DNA from: Candidatus Latescibacterota bacterium
Lineage (GTDB): Bacteria; Krumholzibacteriota; Krumholzibacteriia; JACNKJ01
NCBI GenBank assembly: GCA_020633725.1
Contig: JACKDC010000002.1
Span: forward strand, 1 to 64,000
Length of the DNA: 64,000 nt
Direction of reading: 5' to 3'
Notes under the pieces: model-generated
Seen by the model: the letters and a program-made list of their open reading frames with translations, nothing else
Databases searched by the model: none
Told to the model about the DNA's origin: nothing
Position numbers and translations under genes: made by a program
Shown: positions 16,848 through 25,060 of the stretch, in pieces
How the letters are laid out: every line of letters starts with the position of its first letter
Numbering within the stretch: the stretch's first letter is position 1

Positions 16848-17869
16848 TGGCGACGCAGCCAGCGACCTGGACCTTGCGGGACTACACCCCCGCGGACTAT
16901 CCGGGTCTCGCCGCCGTGCACAACGCCTGCTATCCGGAGTATCCCGAGACGGCCGACGACTTCGACCGCACGGACCGCACCCGCGAGCCGAAGGTCCGCT
17001 GGGGCCGCTACGTCGCCGAGGCGGCCGGGACCGGCGAGGTGGTGGGCTGGGCGCGCTGGGCCAACTCGAGCCACGCCTTCCATCCCCGGAAGTTCTGGCT
17101 GGACGTGGCCGTGCTCCCCGCGTGGCGGGGCCGAGGCATCGGCGCGGCGCTCTACGCGCGGCTGCTCGAGGCCGTGAAGCCGCTGGAGCCGATCGTGCTG
17201 CGCGCCGAGCTGCGCGAGGACAACGCCACGGGCTGGGGTTTCGCCGAGCGGCGGGGCTACCGGGTGGAGTACCGCGAGCAGGAGTCGCGCCTGGACATCG
17301 CCGCCTTCGCGCCGGAGCGTTTCGCGGCGGAGCTGGAGCGCGTGCGGGCCGCGGGCATCCGCCTGGAGTCCTACGCCGCCCTGCGCGCGCTGCCCGACGC
17401 CGCCCGGCGCCTGCACGCGCTGGACGACACGCTCAGCCGCGACGTCCCCGGCAGCGATCCGCCCACGGACTCGAGCTTCGAGACCTGGTCCCAGCGCATC
17501 CTGGAGAACCCGCGCTTTCTGCCCGGGCTCAACCTGATCGCGGTGGATGGCGAAGGCGACGACGCCCCCTGGGTCGGCCTGAGCAACCTGTGGAAGGACG
17601 AGCTCGAGGGCCGCGTCACCACCGGGCTCACCGGCGTGCTGCGGAGCCACCGCAAGCGGGGCATCGCCACCGCGCTCAAGGTGACGGTGCTCGCGGCCGC
17701 GAAGGCGGCGGGCCACGGCGAGACCATCACCTGGAACGCGGAGTCGAACCGCGGAATGCTGGGCATCAACGGACGTCTCGGCTTCGTCAAGACGCCCGCC
17801 TGGATGATGATCGAAAACGTGCTCGACGCGGCCGCGCTGGCCGCGGCGAGCGGGAAGGAGGCGCCATGA
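16847..17869 (+). CDS. Twin-GNAT N-acetyltransferase, paralogue 2
   Basis: A 340-residue protein with two GNAT domains: AVLPAWRGRGIGAALYARL in the first, TGVLRSHRKRGIATALKVTV and NRGMLGINGRLGF in the second. It shares the HPRKFWLDVAV strand with paralogue 3 (HPRKFFVEVAV), so these two are the closest pair in the array. The ATG overlaps the previous stop by 1 nt and follows GAAGGAGGT. Its end overlaps the ATG of the next paralogue by 4 nt. Substrate unknown. Confidence 0.9.
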   Translation: MATQPATWTLRDYTPADYPGLAAVHNACYPEYPETADDFDRTDRTREPKVRWGRYVAEAAGTGEVVGWARWANSSHAFHPRKFWLDVAVLPAWRGRGIGAALYARLLEAVKPLEPIVLRAELREDNATGWGFAERRGYRVEYREQESRLDIAAFAPERFAAELERVRAAGIRLESYAALRALPDAARRLHALDDTLSRDVPGSDPPTDSSFETWSQRILENPRFLPGLNLIAVDGEGDDAPWVGLSNLWKDELEGRVTTGLTGVLRSHRKRGIATALKVTVLAAAKAAGHGETITWNAESNRGMLGINGRLGFVKTPAWMMIENVLDAAALAAASGKEAP

Positions 17870-18843
17870 AGCGCTGCATTCGCGACTTCACGCCGGCCGA
17901 CTACGACGCGCTCTGCGCCGTGCACAACCGCGTCTTCCCGGACTTCCTGGAGGACGCGGCCAACCTGGCCCGGCAGGACGAGCTGCGCGAGGAGCGTCAC
18001 AAGCACCGTCGCTGGGTCTGGGAAGAGGGCGGCAAGCTGCTGGCCTTCGCCGAGTACACGCAGAGCAACTGGGGCTACCACCCGCGCAAGTTCTTCGTCG
18101 AGGTGGCGGTGGAACCGGACGCGCGTCGCCGCGGCATCGGCACCGCGCTCTACGACCACGTCGTCACCGCCGTGGCCGAGCACGACCCGATCATGCTGCG
18201 CGGCATGGTCCGCGAGGACTGGGAGGCCAGCCTCGCCTTCGCCCGCGCGCGTGGCTACGCGGACGGCATCCGCATGGAGGAGTCCGGCTGCGACATCGCC
18301 GCCTTCCGGCCCGCCGATCACGCCGCCGCGCTGGCCCGGGCCGAGGAGCAGGGCATTCGCATCCGCAGCTTCCCCGAGCTGGAGGACGACCCCGCCCGCG
18401 ACCGCAAGCTCTACACGCTCGTGCAGCAGCTGCTCGCGGACATGCCCCGCACGGAGCCGCACCAGAAGCCGCCCTTCGAGCTGTGGCAGCGGCGCTCGCT
18501 CGAGAGCCCGCGCTTCCTGCCGGAGCTCAACCTGGTGGCGCTGGACGGCGACGACTACGTCGGCATGAGCAACTTCTGGCGGGACCTGCGGCCGGGGCAC
18601 ATCGGCACCGGGCTCACCGGGGTGCTGGCGTCCCACCGTCGACGGGGGCTGGCCACCGCGCTGAAGGTGCGGGCGCTGTCCGCCGCGCGGGCCGCGGGCT
18701 TCAAGGTGACCACCACCTGGAACGCGGCGGAGAACGCCGGGATGCTGGGGATCAACCGGCGCCTGGGCTTCACCGCGCGGCCGGCCTGGATGGAGCTGGA
18801 GCTCACCCTGGCGGCCGAGGAAGGAGAGAGCGTTGGCGCCTGA
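17866..18843 (+). CDS. Twin-GNAT N-acetyltransferase, paralogue 3
   Basis: A 325-residue protein beginning MKRCIRDFTPADYDAL. The acetyl-CoA loops are EPDARRRGIGTALYDHV and TGVLASHRRRGLATALKVRA, with NAGMLGINRRLGF near the end. ATG at 17866, preceded by AAGGAGG and overlapping the previous stop (ATGA). Highly similar to paralogue 2 through the C-terminal GNAT domain, consistent with tandem duplication. Confidence 0.9.
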   Translation: MKRCIRDFTPADYDALCAVHNRVFPDFLEDAANLARQDELREERHKHRRWVWEEGGKLLAFAEYTQSNWGYHPRKFFVEVAVEPDARRRGIGTALYDHVVTAVAEHDPIMLRGMVREDWEASLAFARARGYADGIRMEESGCDIAAFRPADHAAALARAEEQGIRIRSFPELEDDPARDRKLYTLVQQLLADMPRTEPHQKPPFELWQRRSLESPRFLPELNLVALDGDDYVGMSNFWRDLRPGHIGTGLTGVLASHRRRGLATALKVRALSAARAAGFKVTTTWNAAENAGMLGINRRLGFTARPAWMELELTLAAEEGESVGA

Positions 18844-19786
18844 GCTTCGCGGCTACCGCGCGGAGGACCTGCCCGCGCTCGTCGCGCTGCAGCAGGCCTG
18901 CGAGCCGGAGCACCCCCTGAGCGCCGAGGACTGGCGCTACCTGGACTCGGTGCCCGACCCGCGGGCGAAGAGCGGGCGGCTCGTCCTCGACGACGGCCAC
19001 GCGCTCGTGGGCTACGTGAGCTACACGCAGCTCTCGATGATCTACGACCCGGGGCGCTTCGCCTTCACGGGCGGCGTGGCCCCGGGCGCGCGTGGCCGCG
19101 GCCTGGGGCGGCGGCTGTATCAGGCCCTCACGGAAGCGCTGGCGCCCCACGCGCCGCACAACCTGTCCCTGGGCTGCTGGGAGCAGCAGCGCGCCGGCCT
19201 CGACTGGCTGGCGGCGCTCGGCTACCGCGAGTGCCTGCGGGAGACGGAGTCGTCGCTGGAGCTCGCGGACTTCGATCCCGCCGCCCACGCGCAGCGCTGG
19301 GCGGACGCGGAGCGCGTGGGCTTTCGCCTCAGTTCACTTGCCGCGCTGGGCGACACGCCGACGCGGCGGCGTCAGATCTACGCGCTGGACATGGGCTTCT
19401 CCACGGACATCCCCACGTCCGCGCCCTTCACGCCGCCGGACTTCGCCATCTACGAGCACCTGCTCTTCGGCGAGCCCGGCTACCGGGCCGAGCACTGCTG
19501 GGTGGCGCTAGAGGAGGACGACCCCGTCGCCCTCTGCTGGCACACCCTGGGCAGCGCGACGCCCACCGTTCAGACCAGCGTCAGCGGCGTGCGCCGCGAC
19601 CGCCGCGGCCGCGGACTGGCCATGGCGCTCAAGTCGCGCGCGCTGGCCGCGCTCAAGGCGTCGGGCGCGGGCCGCGTGAGCACGCGCAACGCCGTGAGCA
19701 ACGTCGGCATGCTGACCGTCAACGCCAAACTCGGCTATCGCCCCTGCGGGGCGCGGATCGTCGTGGAGAAGGAGATGGAATCATGA
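18833..19786 (+). CDS. Twin-GNAT N-acetyltransferase, paralogue 4
   Basis: A 317-residue member starting at a TTG (18833) with AAGGAGAG at 18820-18827, overlapping the end of paralogue 3 by 11 nt. The acetyl-CoA loops are APGARGRGLGRRLYQAL and SGVRRDRRGRGLAMALKSRA; the end is NVGMLTVNAKLGY, a variant of MLGINRRLGF in the other three. It is the most diverged C-terminal half. The stop overlaps the ATG of the C45 gene (ATGA at 19783). Confidence 0.88.
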   Translation: MAPELRGYRAEDLPALVALQQACEPEHPLSAEDWRYLDSVPDPRAKSGRLVLDDGHALVGYVSYTQLSMIYDPGRFAFTGGVAPGARGRGLGRRLYQALTEALAPHAPHNLSLGCWEQQRAGLDWLAALGYRECLRETESSLELADFDPAAHAQRWADAERVGFRLSSLAALGDTPTRRRQIYALDMGFSTDIPTSAPFTPPDFAIYEHLLFGEPGYRAEHCWVALEEDDPVALCWHTLGSATPTVQTSVSGVRRDRRGRGLAMALKSRALAALKASGAGRVSTRNAVSNVGMLTVNAKLGYRPCGARIVVEKEMES

Positions 19787-20907
19787 GCTTGCCCGTCGTC
19801 GATCTCGCCGGAGACGCCCGCGCCCAGGGCCTGGCCCACGGCCGCGCGCTGGCCGGGGACATCGCCCACAATCTGCGGACCTACCTGGATCGCTTCGAGC
19901 GCGAGGCCAAGCTCGACCGGGACACGCTGCTCGCGCGCACGGAGCGCTACCTGGAGGCGCTGGGCGATCGCGCGGCGGAGTACCGCCGCGGCATGGAGGG
20001 CATCGCCGAGGGGGCGGGACAGCCCTTCGCGCTCATCGCCATGCTGAACCTGCGCTACGAGCTGCTCTACTACCAGTACGGCACGGTGAAGGCCGCCGAG
20101 GCCGCGTCGCGGCTGGGCGGCGAGGGCTACCGCGCCGATCCGGACGGCTGCACGTCCTTCGCGCTGCTGCCCGCGGCCACGGCCGAGGGCCGGCTGCTGG
20201 TGGGGCAGAACTGGGACTGGATCCCGCAGGCCCGCGGCGCGCTGCTCCGCGTGCGCCCCGAGGAAGGTCCCGCGCGCCTCGGCTTCACCGAGGCCGGCAT
20301 CTTCGGGACGAAGATCGGCTGCAACGCGGCGGGCATCGGGCTGGCCATCAACGGCATGCTGAGCACCGAAGACCACTGGGAGCGCTTCAGCCTGCCCTTC
20401 CACTGGCGCTGCCACGCCATGCTCGGGACCACGCGCTTCGAGGACGCGGTGGCCGTGATCGCCGACGAACCCCGCGCCTGCACCACGAACTACCTCGTGG
20501 TCCAGGCGCCTGACCACGTGCTCGACCTGGAGGCCGCGCCCGAACTGCTGGGGCGCATCGGCTGCGCGGACGACTGCCTCGCCCACGCGAATCACTTCGA
20601 GGACCCCGCCGCGCTGGGCGTGGAGGAGCCGCCGAGCCTGACGCGCCACTACTCGCGCCACCGCGCGGCGCGGCTCACGGCGCTGCTGCGCGAGCGCCAG
20701 CCCTTCAGCGTGGAGTCGCTGCAGGAGGCGCTGCGCGACCACGACGGCCGGCCCAACTCCGTCTGCCGCCACGAGGACGGGGAGCTGCCCGTCACCGAGC
20801 GCGTGCGGACGGTGTCGTCGGTGATCATGGATCCGGAAGCGGGGAAGCTGTGGGCGAGCGACGGGCCGCCCTGCGAGGGCGGCTACCAGGAGCTGGCGCT
20901 GGACTAG
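19783..20907 (+). CDS. C45-family autoproteolytic acyltransferase/hydrolase (Ntn fold)
   Basis: A 374-residue member of the acyl-CoA:6-aminopenicillanate acyltransferase-like family. The nucleophile is Cys123 in DGCTSF, which would become N-terminal after self-cleavage, leaving a propeptide of 122 residues of usual length. Further marks: GQNWDWIP, IGCNAAGIGLAINGM, TTNYLVVQ, LAHANHF and SVIMDPEAGKLWASDGPPC. Members hydrolyse or transfer acyl groups on amides. It is the last gene of the GNAT array and coupled to it by ATGA, suggesting a shared N-acylation/deacylation role whose substrate is unknown. No signal peptide. Confidence 0.9.
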   Translation: MSLPVVDLAGDARAQGLAHGRALAGDIAHNLRTYLDRFEREAKLDRDTLLARTERYLEALGDRAAEYRRGMEGIAEGAGQPFALIAMLNLRYELLYYQYGTVKAAEAASRLGGEGYRADPDGCTSFALLPAATAEGRLLVGQNWDWIPQARGALLRVRPEEGPARLGFTEAGIFGTKIGCNAAGIGLAINGMLSTEDHWERFSLPFHWRCHAMLGTTRFEDAVAVIADEPRACTTNYLVVQAPDHVLDLEAAPELLGRIGCADDCLAHANHFEDPAALGVEEPPSLTRHYSRHRAARLTALLRERQPFSVESLQEALRDHDGRPNSVCRHEDGELPVTERVRTVSSVIMDPEAGKLWASDGPPCEGGYQELALD

Positions 20908-22145
20908 GCGGGCTGGAAGCGCCGCTCGCGGTTGATGCTCTTGGTGAAGTTGTCCAGGTGCTCGATGGTGTGGATGTAGTCCTCGGCGGTGCGCTCCGCG
21001 TCGAGGTCGAGCTCGGCGCAGACGCGCTCCACCTTGGGCCAGTCACCGTGCTCGTGCGCGGCGCAGAGCTTCAGCAGCAGGCCCAGCAGGCCCTCGCCGG
21101 TGGTCAGGCCCACGCGGGCCTCCTCGCCGACGGGGAGCAGCTCGAGGACCTTGTCCATGGTGCGGCCGAGGATCACGTCGAGCCAGGAGAAGAAGCCGAC
21201 GAAGTAGAACTCCTGGTCCCGCGCGCTCATGCCGAGACGGCTGGCCAGGGTCTCCATGAACGACGCGCGGATGAAGGAGCGCTGCACGAGCTCCTCGACG
21301 CTGTCCTCGGCGATGTCCGTCATGGCCGTCACCTGGATCAGCTGGCGGATGCGCACCTCGCCGAGCATCACCATGGCGTGGCTGATGGAGAGGATCTCCC
21401 GCGGCAGCGCGGCCCAGGCGGAGTTCACCAGGCGCAGCAGGCGGTAGGACAGCGAGAGGTCGCTCTTGATGAGGCTCTCGAGGCTGGCGAAGTCGATCGG
21501 GTCCTTGCGGATGGCCTGGAAGAGCGCCAGCGCGACGGCCTTGTTGCGCGGGATGTCCCCGTGGGTCAGCACCTCGGGCCGCTGGAAGTAGTAGCCCTGG
21601 AAGAGCGTGAAGCCCAGCTTCTCGGCGCGCTGGAAGTCGGCCCAGGTCTCCACCTTCTCGGCGAGGAAGCGCAGGCCGGGCCGCCGCCACTGCTTGATGA
21701 TCTCCGCGGCGCGGCGCTCGCCGGCGGCCTTCCAGTCCACCTTGATCACGTCGGCCAGCTCGACGAAGGGGAGCTGGTCCTCGCTGCTCACGATGTCGTC
21801 CAGCGCGAAGCGGTAGCCGGCCGTCTTGAGGCTGCGCACCGCCTCGAGCACCTTCTCGTCCGGGGTCACGTTCTCGAGGATCTCGATCACGACCTGATCG
21901 TGGGGCAGCAGGCGCACGCTGCCGTCGACCAAGAGCTGGCGGGGCATGTTGATGTAGGCGTCGCGCCCGCTGGTCAGCGACGACAGGTCGAAGAGCGAGA
22001 GCGAATTCGAGATGACCGTGGAGCTGGCCTGGTTGGCGTCACGCCCGCGGAACAGGTTCTCCGGCCCCGAGCGAAACAGCAGCTCGTAGGCGTGAACCTT
22101 GTTGTCCACCGTCAGGATGGGCTGTCGGGCGATGAAGGCTTCCAT
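20904..22145 (-). CDS. EAL-HDOD signalling protein (YuxH type)
   Basis: A 413-residue two-domain protein. Residues 1 to about 200 form an EAL-related domain beginning MEAFIARQPILTVDNKVHAYELLFRS, with ALDDI, IKVDW, EKVETW and QGYYF; the EAL signature reads ELL. Residues about 205-400 form an HDOD domain (SYRLLRLVNSAWAALPREI, SISHAMVMLGEVRIRQLI). Proteins of this build act in c-di-GMP-linked signalling, often as receptors rather than phosphodiesterases. I chose the ATG at 22145 because the domain starts there; the open frame continues upstream to 22223. Its stop overlaps the convergent C45 stop within a shared CTAG. Confidence 0.9.
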   Translation of the reverse strand: MEAFIARQPILTVDNKVHAYELLFRSGPENLFRGRDANQASSTVISNSLSLFDLSSLTSGRDAYINMPRQLLVDGSVRLLPHDQVVIEILENVTPDEKVLEAVRSLKTAGYRFALDDIVSSEDQLPFVELADVIKVDWKAAGERRAAEIIKQWRRPGLRFLAEKVETWADFQRAEKLGFTLFQGYYFQRPEVLTHGDIPRNKAVALALFQAIRKDPIDFASLESLIKSDLSLSYRLLRLVNSAWAALPREILSISHAMVMLGEVRIRQLIQVTAMTDIAEDSVEELVQRSFIRASFMETLASRLGMSARDQEFYFVGFFSWLDVILGRTMDKVLELLPVGEEARVGLTTGEGLLGLLLKLCAAHEHGDWPKVERVCAELDLDAERTAEDYIHTIEHLDNFTKSINRERRFQPA

Positions 22146-22288
22146 TGCGATCCCGTAATAGGTTACAGACCATGACCTTGGCGCGATCGGGTCGCCACAC
22201 GCGGTTCGCAACTTCTGTTCCACACGCCGGGGCGAGGAATGGCGTGGCCCGGGCTTCCTCGGGCTTCCCGGCGCTTCCGCATGGCGCC

Positions 22289-22317
22289 TTGTGACGTCCC
22301 GCCGCGCGGGCTAGAGT
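22289..22317 (+). promoter_or_regulatory. Putative sigma-70-type promoter of rmuC
   Basis: TTGTGA (22289-22294), 17-nt spacer, TAGAGT (22312-22317), 21 nt before the ATG at 22339. Same spacing and -10 box as at 46010-46038. Confidence 0.55.
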
Positions 22318-22338
22318 GGACGCGACCAGGAGGTGGGC

Positions 22339-23595
22339 ATGGACGCAGTGGCACTGCTGCTGGGCATTCTGATCGGCGGCGCGCTGGGGGCGCTAGCCGT
22401 GCTCTTCGTGCTGCGGGAGCGTCTGGCGGCCGAGCGGACGGAAGTGGCGCGGCTGAAGACCGTCCTGGAGCAGGAACGCAAGGGCGCCGCCGAGAAGGGC
22501 GAGCGCATGCGCGTCGAGTTCGAGGCCATGGCCGCCCAGGCGCTGCGCAGCAACCAGGACACCTTCCTCGCCCTGGCCAAGGAGACCTTCGGCAGGGAGC
22601 AGGCCACGGCCCGCGGCGAGCTGGAGAAGCGCGAACAGGCGGTGAGCAAGCTGGTGGAGCCGCTGGCCAAGTCCCTCGAGCAGGTGAACGCCGAGATCGG
22701 CCGCATGGAGAAGGCGCGGGCCGAGGCCTTCGGCGGCCTCACCGAGCAGCTGCGCGCCCTGGCCGGCGCGCAGGAGAAGCTGCAGTCCGAGACGGGCAAC
22801 CTCGTCCAGGCGCTGCGCCGCCCCAGCGTGCGCGGGCAGTGGGGCGAGATGCAGCTGCGCCGCGTGGTCGAGATGGCCGGCATGCTCGAGTACGTCGACT
22901 TCGTCGAGCAGGACAGCACGGACAGCGAGGCGGGGCGCCTGCGGCCGGACATGATCGTCCGCCTGCCGGGCGGCACCCAGGTGGTGGTGGACGCGAAGAC
23001 GCCCCTCGAGGCCTACCTCGGCGCGCTCGAAGCCGCCGACGACGCCACGCGCCAGGCCCAGCTCGAAAGCCACGCGCGGCAGGTGCGCGAGCACGTCCGC
23101 CGGCTCTCGGGCAAGGCCTACCACGACCAGTACGACACGAGCCCCGAGTTCACGGTGATGTTCCTGCCCAGCGAGAGCATCTTCTACGCGGCGCTGGAGA
23201 AGGATCCCACGCTCATCGAGAGCGGCGTCGACCAGAAGGTGCTCCTGGCCACGCCCACCACGCTCATCGCCCTGCTGCGCACCGTGCGCTACGGCTGGAC
23301 CCAGGAGACGCTCAAGGAGAGCGCGCAGGAGATCAGCGCCCTGGGCCGCGACCTCTACGAGCGCATGGCGACGCTGGCCGAGCACTTCGACGCGCTGGGC
23401 AAGCGCATCGCCGGCAGCGTGGAGGCCTACAACAAGGCGGTGGGGACGCTGGAGCGGCGCGTGCTGCCGGCGGCGCGGCGCTTCCCGGCGCTCGGCGTGA
23501 GCAGCAGCAAGGTGGTGGGCGTGCTGGACGGGCTGGACAGCGCGGTGCGTCCCCTGCAGGCGCCGGAGCTGAACCCCGACGACAGCGAGGACTAG
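22339..23595 (+). CDS. rmuC: RmuC family DNA recombination protein
   Basis: A 418-residue RmuC. One N-terminal membrane helix (LLLGILIGGALGALAVLFVL) is followed by a long coiled coil to about residue 150, then the RmuC nuclease-like core with GQWGEMQLRRVVEMAGM, VDAKTPLEAYL, FLPSESIFYAAL and LLATPTTLIALLRTV. E. coli RmuC limits inversions at short inverted repeats. ATG 22339 is chosen over the GTG at 22333 because AGGAGG (22328-22333) sits 5 nt upstream. It ends convergently on the next gene within a shared CTAG. Confidence 0.95.
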   Translation: MDAVALLLGILIGGALGALAVLFVLRERLAAERTEVARLKTVLEQERKGAAEKGERMRVEFEAMAAQALRSNQDTFLALAKETFGREQATARGELEKREQAVSKLVEPLAKSLEQVNAEIGRMEKARAEAFGGLTEQLRALAGAQEKLQSETGNLVQALRRPSVRGQWGEMQLRRVVEMAGMLEYVDFVEQDSTDSEAGRLRPDMIVRLPGGTQVVVDAKTPLEAYLGALEAADDATRQAQLESHARQVREHVRRLSGKAYHDQYDTSPEFTVMFLPSESIFYAALEKDPTLIESGVDQKVLLATPTTLIALLRTVRYGWTQETLKESAQEISALGRDLYERMATLAEHFDALGKRIAGSVEAYNKAVGTLERRVLPAARRFPALGVSSSKVVGVLDGLDSAVRPLQAPELNPDDSED

Positions 23596-24536
23596 CCCTG
23601 CGGCTCCGCCTTGCGGCTGTAGTAGAACAGGAAGGCGGGGATGCCGTCGCGCTCCTCGCTGACGGTGTAGTAGGTCTCGCCGTCGGCGGACCAGGCCACC
23701 GCCTCGCCCTGGGGCTCGGGGCTGTAGGGCAGGCGCAGCGGCGGCGCCTGCAGGGCCTCGTCGAGCCGCTGGCCGGCGGAGCGACGGAACAGGTAGATCC
23801 CCTCGTAGGTCTTGAGCAGCACGGCGTCGCCGGCGGCGTTCACGTCGCCGGCGGTGACCATCGTGAGCGGCAGCTCGCCGCAGGGCTGAAGCGTGAACAC
23901 GGAGTCGACCGGCTGCGGATAGGCGGCGCGGTAGACGTGCACCGTCGGCTCGCGCTTGCTCACGATCACCAGGTCGCGCGTGAGCGGATCGACGAGCAGT
24001 GTCTCCGCGTCGCGGGGGCCGTCGGGGTAGACCATGCGCAGCGCCTCCACCCCCGACAGCGCGCTCTCCACCGGCTCCTGGTCGGCGCGCACCACCGGCT
24101 CGGGGACGCGGTAGACCGTCACCGAGGCGTGCTTGGCGTTGTTGTCGCCGATGTCGGCCAGGTAGAGGTACTCGCGGCCGGGCACCGGGCCCGGGCCCAC
24201 GGCCATGTCCTCCCAGTCGACGGCCTTCGCGCCGAGCAGCGTGTAGGCCCCGAGGTGCTCGCCCTTGGGTCCCACCGCGAAGACGCGGGGGCTGTCGCCC
24301 GAGTCGTTGTGGATCCAGAAGACGTCCGCGTTCATGCGGCTGGCGGCGAGGCCCGAGGCCTCGTCGATGGCGTCGCAGGCCAGCAGGCCCGCGGTCTGGC
24401 GCTGGCCGAAGCCGACGTCCGCCAGGGGATGGTCCAGCGTGAAGCGCGGCTGCTCGCGGCAGGACAGCGCCGCCAGCAGCGTGGCGGCGAAGACCAGCGG
24501 CGGCAGCAGCGTTCGGCGAGTGGACGGTGAGGGCAT
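23592..24536 (-). CDS. Exported lipoprotein, SMP-30/TolB-like beta-propeller, function unknown
   Basis: A 314-residue protein with a lipoprotein-type signal (LLAALSC, Cys about residue 26). The mature part has propeller-like blades: ASGLAASRMNADVFWIHNDSGDSPRVFAV, EDMAVGPGPVPGREYLYLADIGDN, DAETLLVDPLTRDLVIVSK, GEAVAWSADGETYYTVSEE. The HNDSGD and ADIGDN motifs occur in periplasmic six-bladed-propeller proteins of unknown function. ATG at 24536; the longer open frame upstream is spurious. Probably periplasmic or surface-anchored. Confidence 0.8.
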   Translation of the reverse strand: MPSPSTRRTLLPPLVFAATLLAALSCREQPRFTLDHPLADVGFGQRQTAGLLACDAIDEASGLAASRMNADVFWIHNDSGDSPRVFAVGPKGEHLGAYTLLGAKAVDWEDMAVGPGPVPGREYLYLADIGDNNAKHASVTVYRVPEPVVRADQEPVESALSGVEALRMVYPDGPRDAETLLVDPLTRDLVIVSKREPTVHVYRAAYPQPVDSVFTLQPCGELPLTMVTAGDVNAAGDAVLLKTYEGIYLFRRSAGQRLDEALQAPPLRLPYSPEPQGEAVAWSADGETYYTVSEERDGIPAFLFYYSRKAEPQG

Positions 24537-24568
24537 GGGCCTAGAGTAGTCGATGGCGGTACCGAGGG

Positions 24569-25000
24569 CTAGTGGGCGACACGCTTCCAGATGCAGCCGT
24601 CGAGGGCCGCGCTGGCGTCCGACCGCAAACGCACGCTGCCCGCCGCGAGTTCCTGCAGATGCAGCACCATGGGCCGGCCCGCGTCCGTGCGGCCGGTGAT
24701 GCGGAGGCCGCTGCCGTGGACCTCGTCGTCCTCGAGGACGACCGCGTCCACCCACAGCACGTCCTCGCGCTGTCCGCGGACGAAGACCAGCCGCTCGCCG
24801 TCCACCTGCAGTGTGAGTCGCTCGGACAGGCGCTGGAGCACGAGGCCCTGATCGCCGCCGGGCTGGCCGGCGAGGGCGAGGCTGGCGTAGGCGTCCAGGG
24901 CCCAGGTGCCGGAGTAGCTGGCCAGGGGGGAAAGATCTGCCGCCGCGGGGCAGGCCAGGATCAGCAACAGTGCGAAAAGCGACGACACGCGCCGGAGCAT
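24569..25000 (-). CDS. Small exported protein, function unknown
   Basis: A 143-residue protein with a signal peptide (MLRRVSSLFALLLILACPAAA). The mature part (YSGTWALDAYAS, LTLQVDGERLVFVRGQRE, LHLQELAAGSVRLRSDA) looks like a small beta-sandwich or lipocalin-like domain that measures 'SGTW'. ATG 25000 is preferred over GTG 25006 because GGAGG sits 7 nt upstream. No family recognised. It lies 32 nt downstream of nothing on the same strand except the MBL gene, whose end is at 25061. Confidence 0.7.
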   Translation of the reverse strand: MLRRVSSLFALLLILACPAAADLSPLASYSGTWALDAYASLALAGQPGGDQGLVLQRLSERLTLQVDGERLVFVRGQREDVLWVDAVVLEDDEVHGSGLRITGRTDAGRPMVLHLQELAAGSVRLRSDASAALDGCIWKRVAH

Positions 25001-25060
25001 GGGCACCTCCTCGGGAGCTTTCGCACGCGCCCTTGCAGGGGGCGTGCCGGGCGCGAGGGC

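Noticed and set aside
20904..20907. Gene fusion or frameshift between C45 and EAL-HDOD genes
   Set aside because: The genes are on opposite strands and both have complete C-termini; the overlap is only the shared CTAG.
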